64,000 bases of DNA from Rhodothalassiaceae bacterium (lineage in GTDB: Bacteria; Pseudomonadota; Alphaproteobacteria; Sphingomonadales; Rhodothalassiaceae): positions 496,001 through 560,000 of the forward strand of contig BPKC01000001.1 of the NCBI GenBank assembly GCA_026004935.1. Direction: 5' to 3'. The stretch's first letter is position 1; the number at the start of each line of letters is the position of its first letter. Below are positions 17,413 through 25,403 of the stretch, piece by piece. The notes beneath the pieces are model-generated. The model was not told the origin of the DNA, searched no databases, and worked only from the letters and a program-made list of their open reading frames with translations. A program made the position numbers and the translations under genes.

Positions 17413-17610
17413 ATGCTTGATGATTTCGGTATCGTGGCACTTCCGGACGGCGGGTATCAGTTGGTCGCTGGCGGCCTGAATGTGCTTGTCGAGTTCGACA
17501 ACCCTGCGGAAAAGGAGCAATTCGATTATCTAATTAATAACAGAAATAAATCGAGTAAAGTTATATATAAAAACATGGTAAAGAAATTTTCCAAAGAACG
17601 AACTCTTTAG
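17413..17610 (+). CDS. RRE-like leader-binding part of E1-like cyclodehydratase partner (ends at in-frame TAG)
   Basis: A 65-residue reading frame behind a GGGAGCGCGGGGG ribosome-binding region. The pattern VALPDGGYQLVAGGLNVLVEF followed by a helical region (KVIYKNMVKKFSKERTL) matches the winged-helix leader-recognition (RRE/peptide-clamp) domain found at the N-terminus of TOMM E1-like proteins. It ends at TAG 17608-17610. The next sense codon begins the rest of the E1-like protein in exactly the same frame (FFDKLRQNCLIL), completing what looks like the last helix of the domain. The gene was therefore probably one continuous 322-residue frame. From about base 17510 the DNA becomes sharply AT-rich, unlike its flanks. 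Confidence 0.65.
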   Translation: MLDDFGIVALPDGGYQLVAGGLNVLVEFDNPAEKEQFDYLINNRNKSSKVIYKNMVKKFSKERTL

Positions 17611-17622
17611 TTCTTTGACAAG

Positions 17623-18381
17623 TTGAGACAGAATTGTCTTATATTATTCGAAACGATTTATGATTTACAAAAAGGACATATCTTTAATCCGTCCGAAGCT
17701 CGAGAAGAAGCCGTTTCTCGAGTATCTGGTTCAATTGTTGTTCTGAAGACCTCGTCATTCAGTCGCGTATTAAAAAATTTTTCTATTTTCCAAAACTCTG
17801 ATTTCGTTGATCTAACGAATATCAGAGATATTGGAGTTATAGAAAAAAGGATACGGAATGGCAATTTCGTCTTTGTTGAATCTGGTCGTATAAACTCTTC
17901 TTTTCTCAGAGAAATTAATAAGATTTTTCTGAAGAATGAAATTCCGTGGTTCCTGTTCTTTGGTATTTTTGAAAGGAGCGGCCTGCTTGGCCCCCTTTTC
18001 ATGGGGCGGGACACGGGCTGCTTCGAATGTTTATGGAATCGGATGCGAAGCAACGCAAACAAGCTGGAAGTATTTGACAGATATGACAAATTCCTGATGC
18101 AGAATAAAATATTCGGCAAGGAATTCAAAGCAGTCTCCGATGCTTTCCTTTACCATCTCGTCGGAATGGCTGCGATGGAGGTCGAAAGATTTCTTTTGGA
18201 CGAAGGTCTGCCGCAAAGCTACGGATATCTGGCGAGTATTGATCCATATACTCATGCCGTTGAATGGCACAGATTATACAGGGTGCCTTTCTGTGACGCT
18301 TGCAATCGCAATTTCGAATATCGGCGCGCTCCATGGCTTGACGAAGTCACGCTGGGCGACATTTGTGAAGGGCATCGGTAG
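17623..18381 (+). CDS. E1-like cyclodehydratase partner (TOMM 'C' protein), C-terminal part
   Basis: The 252-residue remainder of the E1-like protein that presents the precursor to the YcaO enzyme. It has the family's zinc tetracysteine: CFEC at about residues 133-136 (GRDTGCFECLWNRMR) and CDAC at 224-227 (RVPFCDACN). The central region (IEKRIRNGNFVFVES, PWFLFFGIFERSGLLGPLF) follows the degenerate E1 fold. The only possible separate start is TTG 17623, with no ribosome-binding site. The frame is open back to the TAG at 17608 and, beyond it, to ATG 17413, so this is best seen as the downstream half of one interrupted gene. It is strongly AT-rich, suggesting recent transfer. The YcaO gene starts seven bases after its stop. 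Confidence 0.85.
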   Translation: MRQNCLILFETIYDLQKGHIFNPSEAREEAVSRVSGSIVVLKTSSFSRVLKNFSIFQNSDFVDLTNIRDIGVIEKRIRNGNFVFVESGRINSSFLREINKIFLKNEIPWFLFFGIFERSGLLGPLFMGRDTGCFECLWNRMRSNANKLEVFDRYDKFLMQNKIFGKEFKAVSDAFLYHLVGMAAMEVERFLLDEGLPQSYGYLASIDPYTHAVEWHRLYRVPFCDACNRNFEYRRAPWLDEVTLGDICEGHR

Positions 18382-18387
18382 GTCGCC

Positions 18388-19683
18388 ATGCGTATTTCAG
18401 GTGCCAACACGGTGCTTTTTCGCGCACTGGAGGTAATTTCTCCGAGGATCGGTATCGTCAATCATGTTCTGAGGGCGCACGGCCAGACGGTTGATGCGAA
18501 CATCGTAGCCTACTCTGCGACGGCCGCGAATCCGGGTGCATTTACCCATGGAACCGTCCACCTTTCCGGCGGCGCCGGAGTTACGTGGCAGGACGCCTTT
18601 CTTGCAACGATCGGCGAAGCGCTGGAGCGGTATGGTTCGACCTTCTACAGGACCGAGCGCCTGGTAAAGGCGCGGGCGCGCGACCTTCCCCCCGAAAGGA
18701 TCATACATCCATCGCGATATGCCCTGTTTGCCGACCAGCAATATGAACGTCCTGATTTCCGATTCGTCCGTTTTACGGAAGATACTGAGCTGTACTGGGA
18801 CACCGCGACGGATCTCACGGATGGCGTCGACAAATTCGTGCCGGCTACATTCATATACATGCCCTACAATGCGGATCCCAAACCGATTTCGGAGCAGATC
18901 TCGACAGGCTTTGCCGCTCATACGAATCCGTGGCAGGCGGTGGAACGCGCCATTTGCGAAGTCATAGAGCGCGATGCCTTCACCATCGCGTGGACCAACC
19001 TGTTGCCTCTGCCTCGCCTGCGGCTGAAGGGCGAGCTGGAAGAGCTGGCCGACCGGCTCCTGCCTCCGCATTGCGAACTATGCCTGCTCGACATGACGAC
19101 CGACATTGCCGTGCCTGGAGCGGTCGGCCTGCTAAAGGGCAAGCTCGATTTCGGCGAGTTCATCGCGGTGTGTGCGGCGAGTCGGCCCTACATGGACGAA
19201 GCCGTGCGGAAAACGCTGATCGAGCTTTGTCAGTCGATACCATATTTTAGGGCTCTGCTTGCCGAAGAACACGATTATTCAGACTTCAACAACGTTCGGA
19301 AGTTTGTCGATCACAGTCTTTTCTACTTGTATAGAAAGGATCTATGGCATGTCTTTGATCCCTGGTTTGCGACGGAACCGACCGTGGAGGTGCCGGTTCC
19401 GTCGCACAGGGAGACGGACCCGAGAAAGAGAGTAAGAATGCTCGTCTCTGCCCTGAAGAGGCATGCGTACAACGTCCTTGTGAAAGACAAAACGCCGTCA
19501 GATCTCCGGGATGCCGGATTCTATCTGGTGCGGGCTGTTTGTCCGGAATTGATTAATCTTAATGGAACTTATGGAGAGTATTATCTGGGCGGCAAAAGGC
19601 TTTATGAAACGCCGCGGAAAATGGGTTTTGACATTTCAAATACATATGAAACACTGAATCATCTTCCTCACCCATTTCCATGA
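18388..19683 (+). CDS. YcaO-domain cyclodehydratase (TOMM/LAP biosynthesis)
   Basis: A 431-residue YcaO protein, the ATP-dependent enzyme that turns Cys/Ser/Thr side chains of the precursor into azoline rings by phosphorylating the backbone amide. The ATP/Mg-binding glutamates lie in IGEALERYGS (residues 75-84) and AVERAICEVIERD (184-196). The C-terminus is the proline-rich NHLPHPFP, matching the PxPxP-type tail required by azoline-forming YcaOs, which argues against the thioamide- or amidine-forming subclasses. It follows the E1-like gene by seven bases and overlaps the dehydrogenase gene at ATGA. The frame is intact. GC content rises back toward the genome average along the gene. Confidence 0.93.
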   Translation: MRISGANTVLFRALEVISPRIGIVNHVLRAHGQTVDANIVAYSATAANPGAFTHGTVHLSGGAGVTWQDAFLATIGEALERYGSTFYRTERLVKARARDLPPERIIHPSRYALFADQQYERPDFRFVRFTEDTELYWDTATDLTDGVDKFVPATFIYMPYNADPKPISEQISTGFAAHTNPWQAVERAICEVIERDAFTIAWTNLLPLPRLRLKGELEELADRLLPPHCELCLLDMTTDIAVPGAVGLLKGKLDFGEFIAVCAASRPYMDEAVRKTLIELCQSIPYFRALLAEEHDYSDFNNVRKFVDHSLFYLYRKDLWHVFDPWFATEPTVEVPVPSHRETDPRKRVRMLVSALKRHAYNVLVKDKTPSDLRDAGFYLVRAVCPELINLNGTYGEYYLGGKRLYETPRKMGFDISNTYETLNHLPHPFP

Positions 19684-19700
19684 AGTCGAGGAGATGTGGA

Positions 19701-20594
19701 ATGCGCATGATGGACGAGAGCGACATCCTAAGGCTGCTTCGCCAGAAGCAGGAAGGCATATACAGGCTCGGGCTCTTCGAGAGCACGCCCATCATGGACA
19801 CCATTGTCAATACGAAGCTTTCGCGGCAGCGCGTGAAGGGGTTGGCGCTCCACACGCAGATGATGAACAATCCATATGTGCGAAAGAGGGCCGCGCAACC
19901 ATTCAAGCGATACGAGGGGCAGCCTGTGATTGATCTGCGGGAATACGATGCGCCAGAGAGCGTCCACGATTTTTTATCAATGTGCCTTTCACGTGAGAGC
20001 GCGACCGGCTTCGAAGACCGGGTAATCCCCGGTCAGCACCTCTCGGCATTGCTGAAGCATTCATATGGCGTGACGCGTATCAAAAACATCTTCGAAGAAA
20101 AGATTCCTTGGGGGTTCCGATGCATTCCTTCACCGGGAGGACTGTTTGCAAGCGAAATCTACCTCATCCTGTGTCGCACGGATTTCCCGCCCGGTCTCTA
20201 CCACTATCGGCCCGACATCCACGCGCTGGAGCAACTGAGAGCAGGCGATTTTTCCGAATTCGCCGCAAAATCCTGCGGCATTGCCGGCTATCTGAGCGCG
20301 GGAAGCAGCATCCCCTGCGTCATCATCTGCACGTCTCTCATCGAGCGCCTCTACATAAAATATGGCCTTCGTTCATACAAATTCATGCTGATCGAGACCG
20401 GCATCCTGGCGCAGCAGCTGACCATGGTGGCGCATGCGCTCGGCCTCGGGTCCCGGATGTTCGGCGGGTATTTCGACGACGAAGTCGACGACTTTCTCGG
20501 CGTTGACGGCGTCCTCGAAAGCGTCCAGAATGTGATGGTCGTGGGGTGGCCGACCGAAGAGGCGGGAACCGAAGCGCCTGGAGAGGGGGGCTGA
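19701..20594 (+). CDS. SagB-type FMN dehydrogenase (azoline oxidase)
   Basis: About 297 residues of the nitroreductase-like SagB/McbC family, which oxidises azolines to aromatic azoles using FMN. Visible family blocks are SYGVTRIKNIFEEKIPWGFR, PSPGGLFASEIYLI (FMN contact), GLYHYRPDIHALEQL, YGLRSYKFMLIETGILAQQL and the LGLGSRMFGGYFDDE...LGVDG segment near the C-terminus. ATG 19701 is preferred because GAGGAG lies seven bases upstream; an ATG at 19680 overlapping the YcaO stop would add seven residues. Its own stop overlaps the ABC ATPase start. Presence of this enzyme suggests the final product carries aromatic thiazoles and oxazoles rather than only azolines. Confidence 0.9.
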   Translation: MRMMDESDILRLLRQKQEGIYRLGLFESTPIMDTIVNTKLSRQRVKGLALHTQMMNNPYVRKRAAQPFKRYEGQPVIDLREYDAPESVHDFLSMCLSRESATGFEDRVIPGQHLSALLKHSYGVTRIKNIFEEKIPWGFRCIPSPGGLFASEIYLILCRTDFPPGLYHYRPDIHALEQLRAGDFSEFAAKSCGIAGYLSAGSSIPCVIICTSLIERLYIKYGLRSYKFMLIETGILAQQLTMVAHALGLGSRMFGGYFDDEVDDFLGVDGVLESVQNVMVVGWPTEEAGTEAPGEGG

Positions 20595-20986
20595 TGGTGG
20601 ACGGCCCGCTGCTTACCGTGGAAGATCTGGGCGTCGTGGTGGAGGGGCGGAAGCTCCTCGAAGGTGTCAGCTTTTCGGTCGAACCGGGCGAGCGACTCGT
20701 CATTCTGGGCGTGAGCGGTTCGGGCAAGAGCATCCTCATAGATGCTCTGGCGGGAAACGTCCCGCATGCCGGAGCCGTACGGTATCGTCACGATCTGCAA
20801 AAGAAGGACATCCGATTCTGTTTCGATCAGTTCGCGACCATTCCTCTTCTGAAGACCGGCGAGGTCGTGAAGCTGATGGAGAACGTTCTCGGCGTTCCAA
20901 GAAACGAAGAAATTCTGGAGCGTCTGCGCATAAACGAGATTTGGGACAAGCTCGTCAAGGTGCTCTCGAAGGGCGAGCGCAAATGA
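20594..20986 (+). CDS. ABC transporter ATPase, N-terminal part (ends at in-frame TGA)
   Basis: A 130-residue frame containing the first half of an ABC ATPase: Walker A GVSGSGKS at residues 39-46, a Q-loop region (RFCFDQFATIPLL) and a degenerate signature LSKGERK at 124-130. Codon 131 is TGA (20984-20986). The sequence resumes in the same frame with LGVYVALFTDPALVVMDEP, exactly what should follow a signature motif (normally ...R-L-x-x-A-x-A-L). The original codon was probably CGA (Arg), one transition away. With the second half this would be a 289-residue ATPase for exporting the modified peptide. Unless the stop is read through or is a sequence error, the transporter is dead. Confidence 0.85.
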   Translation: MVDGPLLTVEDLGVVVEGRKLLEGVSFSVEPGERLVILGVSGSGKSILIDALAGNVPHAGAVRYRHDLQKKDIRFCFDQFATIPLLKTGEVVKLMENVLGVPRNEEILERLRINEIWDKLVKVLSKGERK

Positions 20987-20998
20987 CTCGGCGTCTAC

Positions 20999-21463
20999 GT
21001 GGCCCTTTTCACGGATCCGGCACTGGTGGTCATGGATGAACCGACCGATGGAATGGATCCGTTCCTCCGTGACGCGTTCTGGAAGATTCTAGGTGCAAGA
21101 CGCGGCGCCACGATCATCTCGACACATCTGTGGGACGAGGCCAGGGAGAATCACGATCGAATCATGATGATCTCGGAGGGAAAGCTTCTTGCGCCACCGG
21201 TTTCCGTCGCGGATCTGTTCGCCAGGGTTCCCTACCGCGGCAAGATCATCACGACCGAAGCGCATGTTCCCGCCGGCGGGTTTCGCCATTTCGTTCATGA
21301 CGGCCGCCGGTTCGTATTCTTTTCGACGGATGAAGAAAAGCAGCTCATCCTTCAGCAGCTGTCACAGACCGGGGAGATCGCGGGGTACACGCTGCTTCCG
21401 CTCGACATGCGCGACCTTTACGCGCTCTTCGGTGGCAAATTGACGGAGAGGAGCGGGGCATGA
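20999..21463 (+). CDS. ABC transporter ATPase, C-terminal part (after in-frame TGA)
   Basis: The second half of the export ATPase, in frame with the first half across the TGA at 20984. It carries Walker B and the D-loop (ALVVMDEPTDGMD), the H-loop histidine (TIISTHLWDEA) and a C-terminal regulatory part (RHFVHDGRRFVFFSTDEEK). GTG 20999 could serve as a start by reinitiation 12 bases after the stop, but there is no clear ribosome-binding site and a half-ATPase without Walker A would be inactive alone. It overlaps the permease gene at ATGA, so the operon is still translationally coupled here. Confidence 0.85.
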   Translation: MALFTDPALVVMDEPTDGMDPFLRDAFWKILGARRGATIISTHLWDEARENHDRIMMISEGKLLAPPVSVADLFARVPYRGKIITTEAHVPAGGFRHFVHDGRRFVFFSTDEEKQLILQQLSQTGEIAGYTLLPLDMRDLYALFGGKLTERSGA

Positions 21464-22182
21464 CGCTGCCCGCCGCAGCGGCCCTGTTCGGGGCGCAGTT
21501 CAAGGCGACGACGCGAAGCCTTCCGTCGCTCTTCTACACGATTTTCCTGCCGGCCTTTCTTTTCGTCGTGTTCGGGCTCGCATTCAGCATCAACGAGGCA
21601 TATGCGGCTTTCTTTCTTCCGGGCATGATCGGCGTGATGGTGAGCAGCGACGGCCTGTACGCCGTCGGCGGCGTCATCAAGGAGTACTACCGCCAGGGCA
21701 TCGTTCGGGAATTCCGTTCCTATCCGGTGTCATTGTTCTGGCTGTTCAGCACCTTCATCATGGTGCGCCTGATTTACGTGACGGCATCCGTCGCGCTTCT
21801 CGTGCTCATCTCATGGGCGATGTTCGATTATCTGCCCGATGCGGCGACCATTCTCAGATATGTTTTTGCGATAGCGTGCGGATTCGCGAGCTACAGCTTC
21901 ATCGGCCTGATGATCGGATTCTGGGGCATTCAGGACAACAAGGACCAACCGATCATCAGCATCTATTATTTTCTGGGCATGTTTCTTTCCGACGCATTCA
22001 TGAACCTCGCGGCACGGTGGGCGTTCATGAAGACGGTGACGTATTTCGTTTTTCCACTCAGATCGATGCTCGAATTCATGAGGGGAGACGACGCCGCAGC
22101 AGCCGGGTGCGTCCTGTGGGTGCTTGCGAGCATGGGCGCATTCTCCTTCATGATGCGGCGCGTGAAGCCCGGAAAGCGGTAG
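21460..22182 (+). CDS. ABC-2 type transporter permease (peptide export)
   Basis: A 240-residue membrane protein with six predicted helices, including LPSLFYTIFLPAFLFVVFGLAF, LIYVTASVALLVLISWAMF, YVFAIACGFASYSFIGLMIGF and a C-terminal helix around VLWVLASMGAFSF. This is the usual layout of ABC-2 permeases that partner with small ATPases in bacteriocin and antibiotic export. It overlaps the ATPase gene. With the modification enzymes upstream, the likely cargo is the azole peptide; self-protection by export is also possible. The frame is intact. Confidence 0.88.
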   Translation: MTLPAAAALFGAQFKATTRSLPSLFYTIFLPAFLFVVFGLAFSINEAYAAFFLPGMIGVMVSSDGLYAVGGVIKEYYRQGIVREFRSYPVSLFWLFSTFIMVRLIYVTASVALLVLISWAMFDYLPDAATILRYVFAIACGFASYSFIGLMIGFWGIQDNKDQPIISIYYFLGMFLSDAFMNLAARWAFMKTVTYFVFPLRSMLEFMRGDDAAAAGCVLWVLASMGAFSFMMRRVKPGKR

Positions 22183-22200
22183 GTAGGAGGGAGACGGGGG

Positions 22201-23037
22201 ATGGCGAAACGCCCGATCTGGTGGCCGTTGCTTCTGGTTCTCTGTGCGGGGCCGCCGCAGCCGGTGGCGGCGGATCAGGGCTCCGTGGTCGCGACTGCGA
22301 CATCGCCGCAGCCCGAAAGGGCCGCGGCTGCGGAGGAGGGCGGCGGCGGGGCCGCGGCCGCGACGCTCTTCCTTGAAGCGGAAAAGCGGATCCTGGCCGG
22401 ATACGACCGTGCGCTGCTGAAAGGGGACATGAGCGGGCTGGACGGGATGGAAGCCGCGCTTCGCCATCTCGCCGCAAACTCCGAGCAGGCGGACTACTAC
22501 CGGCGCTACTGGCTCGGCCTGACGCTCTATCTGAAATCCCTTGCGCTGATGCGGCAGGGCAAGCGCGACGATGCGAAGGATGTACTGGCGGACGCCATCG
22601 AAACCCTCAAGGGGATCGCCCATCCTGACGAGGAGGTCTACGCTCTGCTCGGCCTTGCGGCAGGCCTCAACCTGCAGTTCGTGTCCCGGCAGTCCATCAT
22701 GCTGGCCATCTCGGAGGTGAACGGCTATCTGGCGCGCGCCCTGAGCGGGCGGGAGACTCTGCGCGGCCTGTACGCGAACGCCGTCTCCGACTGGAACACG
22801 CCGGTCGAATATGGGGGGCGGCTGCGGGCCGAAGATTTCGTGCGCAAGGCGCTGTCGCTGCCGGACCGGGCGGGCGGCCCCCTTTCTCCGTCATGGGGCA
22901 GAGACTTCGCCACGGCGCTGCTCGTCCGCATCCTGCTGACGAAAGGGAAAAAGGCGGAAGCTCTCGAGCTGCTCGAGCAGGCCAGAAAGCAGCTGCCGGA
23001 CAGCGCGGTACTGGCGGAACTCCGGATTTCGGAATAG
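22201..23037 (+). CDS. Exported helical-repeat (TPR-like) protein of the RiPP island
   Basis: A 278-residue protein of unknown function with a signal peptide (WWPLLLVLCAGPPQPVAA) and an Ala/Glu/Gly-rich linker. The rest is helical and TPR-like: EAEKRILAGYDRALLKGDM, YRRYWLGLTLYLKSLALMRQG and ATALLVRILLTKGKKAEALELLEQARKQ fit helix-turn-helix repeats. It starts 18 bases after the permease gene and is followed 47 bases later by the TonB-dependent receptor. It may be a periplasmic partner of the exporter or receptor, or an immunity factor. The start at ATG 22201 has GGAGGGAG upstream. No close family was recognised. Confidence 0.75.
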   Translation: MAKRPIWWPLLLVLCAGPPQPVAADQGSVVATATSPQPERAAAAEEGGGGAAAATLFLEAEKRILAGYDRALLKGDMSGLDGMEAALRHLAANSEQADYYRRYWLGLTLYLKSLALMRQGKRDDAKDVLADAIETLKGIAHPDEEVYALLGLAAGLNLQFVSRQSIMLAISEVNGYLARALSGRETLRGLYANAVSDWNTPVEYGGRLRAEDFVRKALSLPDRAGGPLSPSWGRDFATALLVRILLTKGKKAEALELLEQARKQLPDSAVLAELRISE

Positions 23038-23084
23038 CGCGCCGGCGCCGGCTCGTCGCCGCGAAACCCGGGAGAATTCCGGAG

Positions 23085-25226
23085 ATGTGGCGGGCGCTCC
23101 TGATCCTTCTTGCCTCGGGGGCTTCCTTTTCTCCGGAGGCGGGTTCGGCGCCTTCCTGCCCGCCGGACGCCGTCTGCGGCGTCGTGGTCGACACGACGGG
23201 CAGACCCTTGGAGCTCGTGGAGGTCGCGATCGCGGGCGAGAGCGGTGTCCATGAGACCGTGACCGATGCGGACGGCCGTTTTGTCATCACGAGCAAGGAC
23301 GTCGATCCCGAGCGTGCCGTCTTTCATTTGCGGATGATCGGGGCGCAGCCCGTGACGGTGCCGTACGCGCAAGCGGTGCGGACGGGATTTCGCCTCGTAT
23401 ATGCGAAGGAATCGCGGAACATTGAAGAGATCGTCGTGACGAGCCGGCGCATTTCGACGGCCTTCGCGCCCCGCAGGATTCCGCAGCTCGAAATTCTCTC
23501 GAACCCCATGGCGCGCGCCGATCCGCTGCTTGCGGTCTCCACCCTTCCCGCCGCGGCCAATACGACCAATTCCGCGGATCTTCAGCTGCGGGGAAGCGAC
23601 ATCGGTCTCGCCCGCGTCTATTTCAACGACATTCCCCTCTATGAGCTCGTAAGAGGCTCGACGATAGATACGGTCACCCGCGGCAGCTCGGTTCTCAATC
23701 CCACGATCGTTCACGACGCGGAGGTCTATCCGTCGAATCCGCCCGCCTTCCTCGCCAACAACGGCGGCGCGGCGCTGCGCATTCTCCCGGGCAGCCTGGA
23801 CCCGGACACGACCAGCCTTTTTGCGGCGTTGACCGGTGTCGGCGCGACGCTCTCGCGCATCCTGGGAGACGGCCGGAGCGTCGACGCCTACGCATCCTAT
23901 ACGGATCTTGCGCCCCTGCTTGCGGTCAACCCCTCCCAGAAGCGGATCACCGAGGAATTCCGGTCCCAGTCCCTCGGCGCAAACTGGTATCTGGAAACCG
24001 CGGACGGCCCTCGCCTCGATCTGCTCACCATGCTCGACCACGAAAGGGGGGAGTTCCCCCTCGCCATCCTGAACCTCGGCGGACCGTCGACGACCGAGCG
24101 GTACCGCCTGTATCTTGCGGGCTCGCTGGAACTTCCCCGCGAACATTTCCGCCTGAAGATCGATTCCGCGTTCAGCCGCATAGATACGAAATTCTCATTT
24201 CTCGGAGAACGTCAAAAGACCCCGCACATGTATCTCTACGAGAATGTAGATGTATCCGGTCCTCTCGTTGATGATCTTTTGCATTACAGAGCGGGGCTGA
24301 CATATGAGCGGTTCATCCTGAAGACTTCCGGGACGACGCCGCTCGTTCCACCCGACGCCCCCGGAACGCCGACCACCCGCGACGATTACGTTGCGGGTTT
24401 CGCGTATCTGACGGCGTCGCTTGGACGCGATCTTTCCGTCGCGGCGGGAACGCGTCAGTTCCTGACCGGACTGGATCTCAAGCCGAGCTACAACGGAACG
24501 CTGCGCTATCGGTTCTTCGGCGGCTCGCACAGCGTCATCGTCGGCGGCGGCACGTACAGCGCGGCGATCCCGGACGCGCCGGGGACCGCATCGCGGCTGG
24601 CGGTCGCCCGCACGCGGCAGATTTCTCTGGACTACGTCTTTGAAGGGCGCGCCATCCGGATCTCGGCCGGCGTCTTCGCGAAGCGGGATGCGGTGGATCT
24701 CGTGCCCACGAGGGTGCGGGGCTTCGACGTCCTGGGGGAGCTGTCGCCGACGGGATGGCTCACGCTCAAGCTTGCGTTTTCGCGGTTTCGGACCCGCACC
24801 CGCGTCGGCGCGGACTCGCAGCCCCGCGGGCGCAATGATCTCCCCTATCTCGTCCGTGCCACCGCCGCCATCCTTCTCGGGAAGGAAACGACCCTGAACA
24901 TCGGGTACATCGCACGCAGCGGGGCCGTCTTCACGCCGGTCGTGGACGCGCGCGCAATCGAGGGGGCCGACCGGCGGTTTCTCCCGATTTTCGCATTTCC
25001 TCCAAATGGCGCCCGCCTGCGACCCTATCGCTCGCTCGACCTGAACCTCGTGACGACACCGCATTTCCTTCCCGTCGAACATGTTCCCATCATCTTCCTG
25101 TCCGCGACCAACCTCCTCGACAGAAATAATCCGGCGCGCATCGTCCATTCTGCAGACTTCCGTGAGAGCAGACCCATCTTCTTCAATGGACGTCTCTTTA
25201 CCTTCGGTCTCGCGTACAATTTCTGA
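23085..25226 (+). CDS. TonB-dependent outer-membrane receptor
   Basis: A 713-residue receptor. A signal peptide (MWRALLILLASGASF) is followed by a carboxypeptidase-regulatory-like domain (CGVVVDTTGRPLELVEVAIAG...VTDADGRFVI). A TonB-box-like segment comes next (NIEEIVVTSRR), then the plug domain (ADLQLRGSDIGLARVYFNDIPLYE...NNGGAALRI) and a long beta-barrel ending in FTFGLAYNF. These proteins import large or scarce ligands across the outer membrane using TonB energy. Being the last gene of the azole-peptide cluster, it may take back the peptide, perhaps metal-loaded, or serve in immunity. ATG 23085 has GGAG just upstream; the longer open frame from 22893 is spurious. Confidence 0.9.
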   Translation: MWRALLILLASGASFSPEAGSAPSCPPDAVCGVVVDTTGRPLELVEVAIAGESGVHETVTDADGRFVITSKDVDPERAVFHLRMIGAQPVTVPYAQAVRTGFRLVYAKESRNIEEIVVTSRRISTAFAPRRIPQLEILSNPMARADPLLAVSTLPAAANTTNSADLQLRGSDIGLARVYFNDIPLYELVRGSTIDTVTRGSSVLNPTIVHDAEVYPSNPPAFLANNGGAALRILPGSLDPDTTSLFAALTGVGATLSRILGDGRSVDAYASYTDLAPLLAVNPSQKRITEEFRSQSLGANWYLETADGPRLDLLTMLDHERGEFPLAILNLGGPSTTERYRLYLAGSLELPREHFRLKIDSAFSRIDTKFSFLGERQKTPHMYLYENVDVSGPLVDDLLHYRAGLTYERFILKTSGTTPLVPPDAPGTPTTRDDYVAGFAYLTASLGRDLSVAAGTRQFLTGLDLKPSYNGTLRYRFFGGSHSVIVGGGTYSAAIPDAPGTASRLAVARTRQISLDYVFEGRAIRISAGVFAKRDAVDLVPTRVRGFDVLGELSPTGWLTLKLAFSRFRTRTRVGADSQPRGRNDLPYLVRATAAILLGKETTLNIGYIARSGAVFTPVVDARAIEGADRRFLPIFAFPPNGARLRPYRSLDLNLVTTPHFLPVEHVPIIFLSATNLLDRNNPARIVHSADFRESRPIFFNGRLFTFGLAYNF

Positions 25227-25260
25227 CGAGGCGCCCCTGCCGGCGATCCGGAGCGAAAGC

Positions 25261-25281
25261 CGCCGGCCTTCGCGGCCGGCG
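25261..25281 (+). terminator. Possible terminator after the TonB receptor gene
   Basis: CGCCGGCC and GGCCGGCG form an 8-bp stem with a five-base loop 35 bases after the receptor stop. There is no T-run, so the assignment is weak. The stretch 25227-25403 otherwise shows no gene. Confidence 0.35.
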
Positions 25282-25403
25282 ATCTCCGGCTCGAACCGCC
25301 GACATGCGCGGCGCGTCCGGAAAACCGGGCCGGCCCCGGGCCGGCGCTGAAAGAGCCCCCGGCGGTTGCCGTTCGCAAACGCGAAGCGGCGGGCGCCGCA
25401 TTC

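Noticed and set aside
20984-20986. Selenocysteine reading of the TGA in the ABC ATPase
   Set aside because: The position follows the signature motif, where Arg is expected and Cys/Sec is not, and no convincing SECIS-like hairpin follows the codon.
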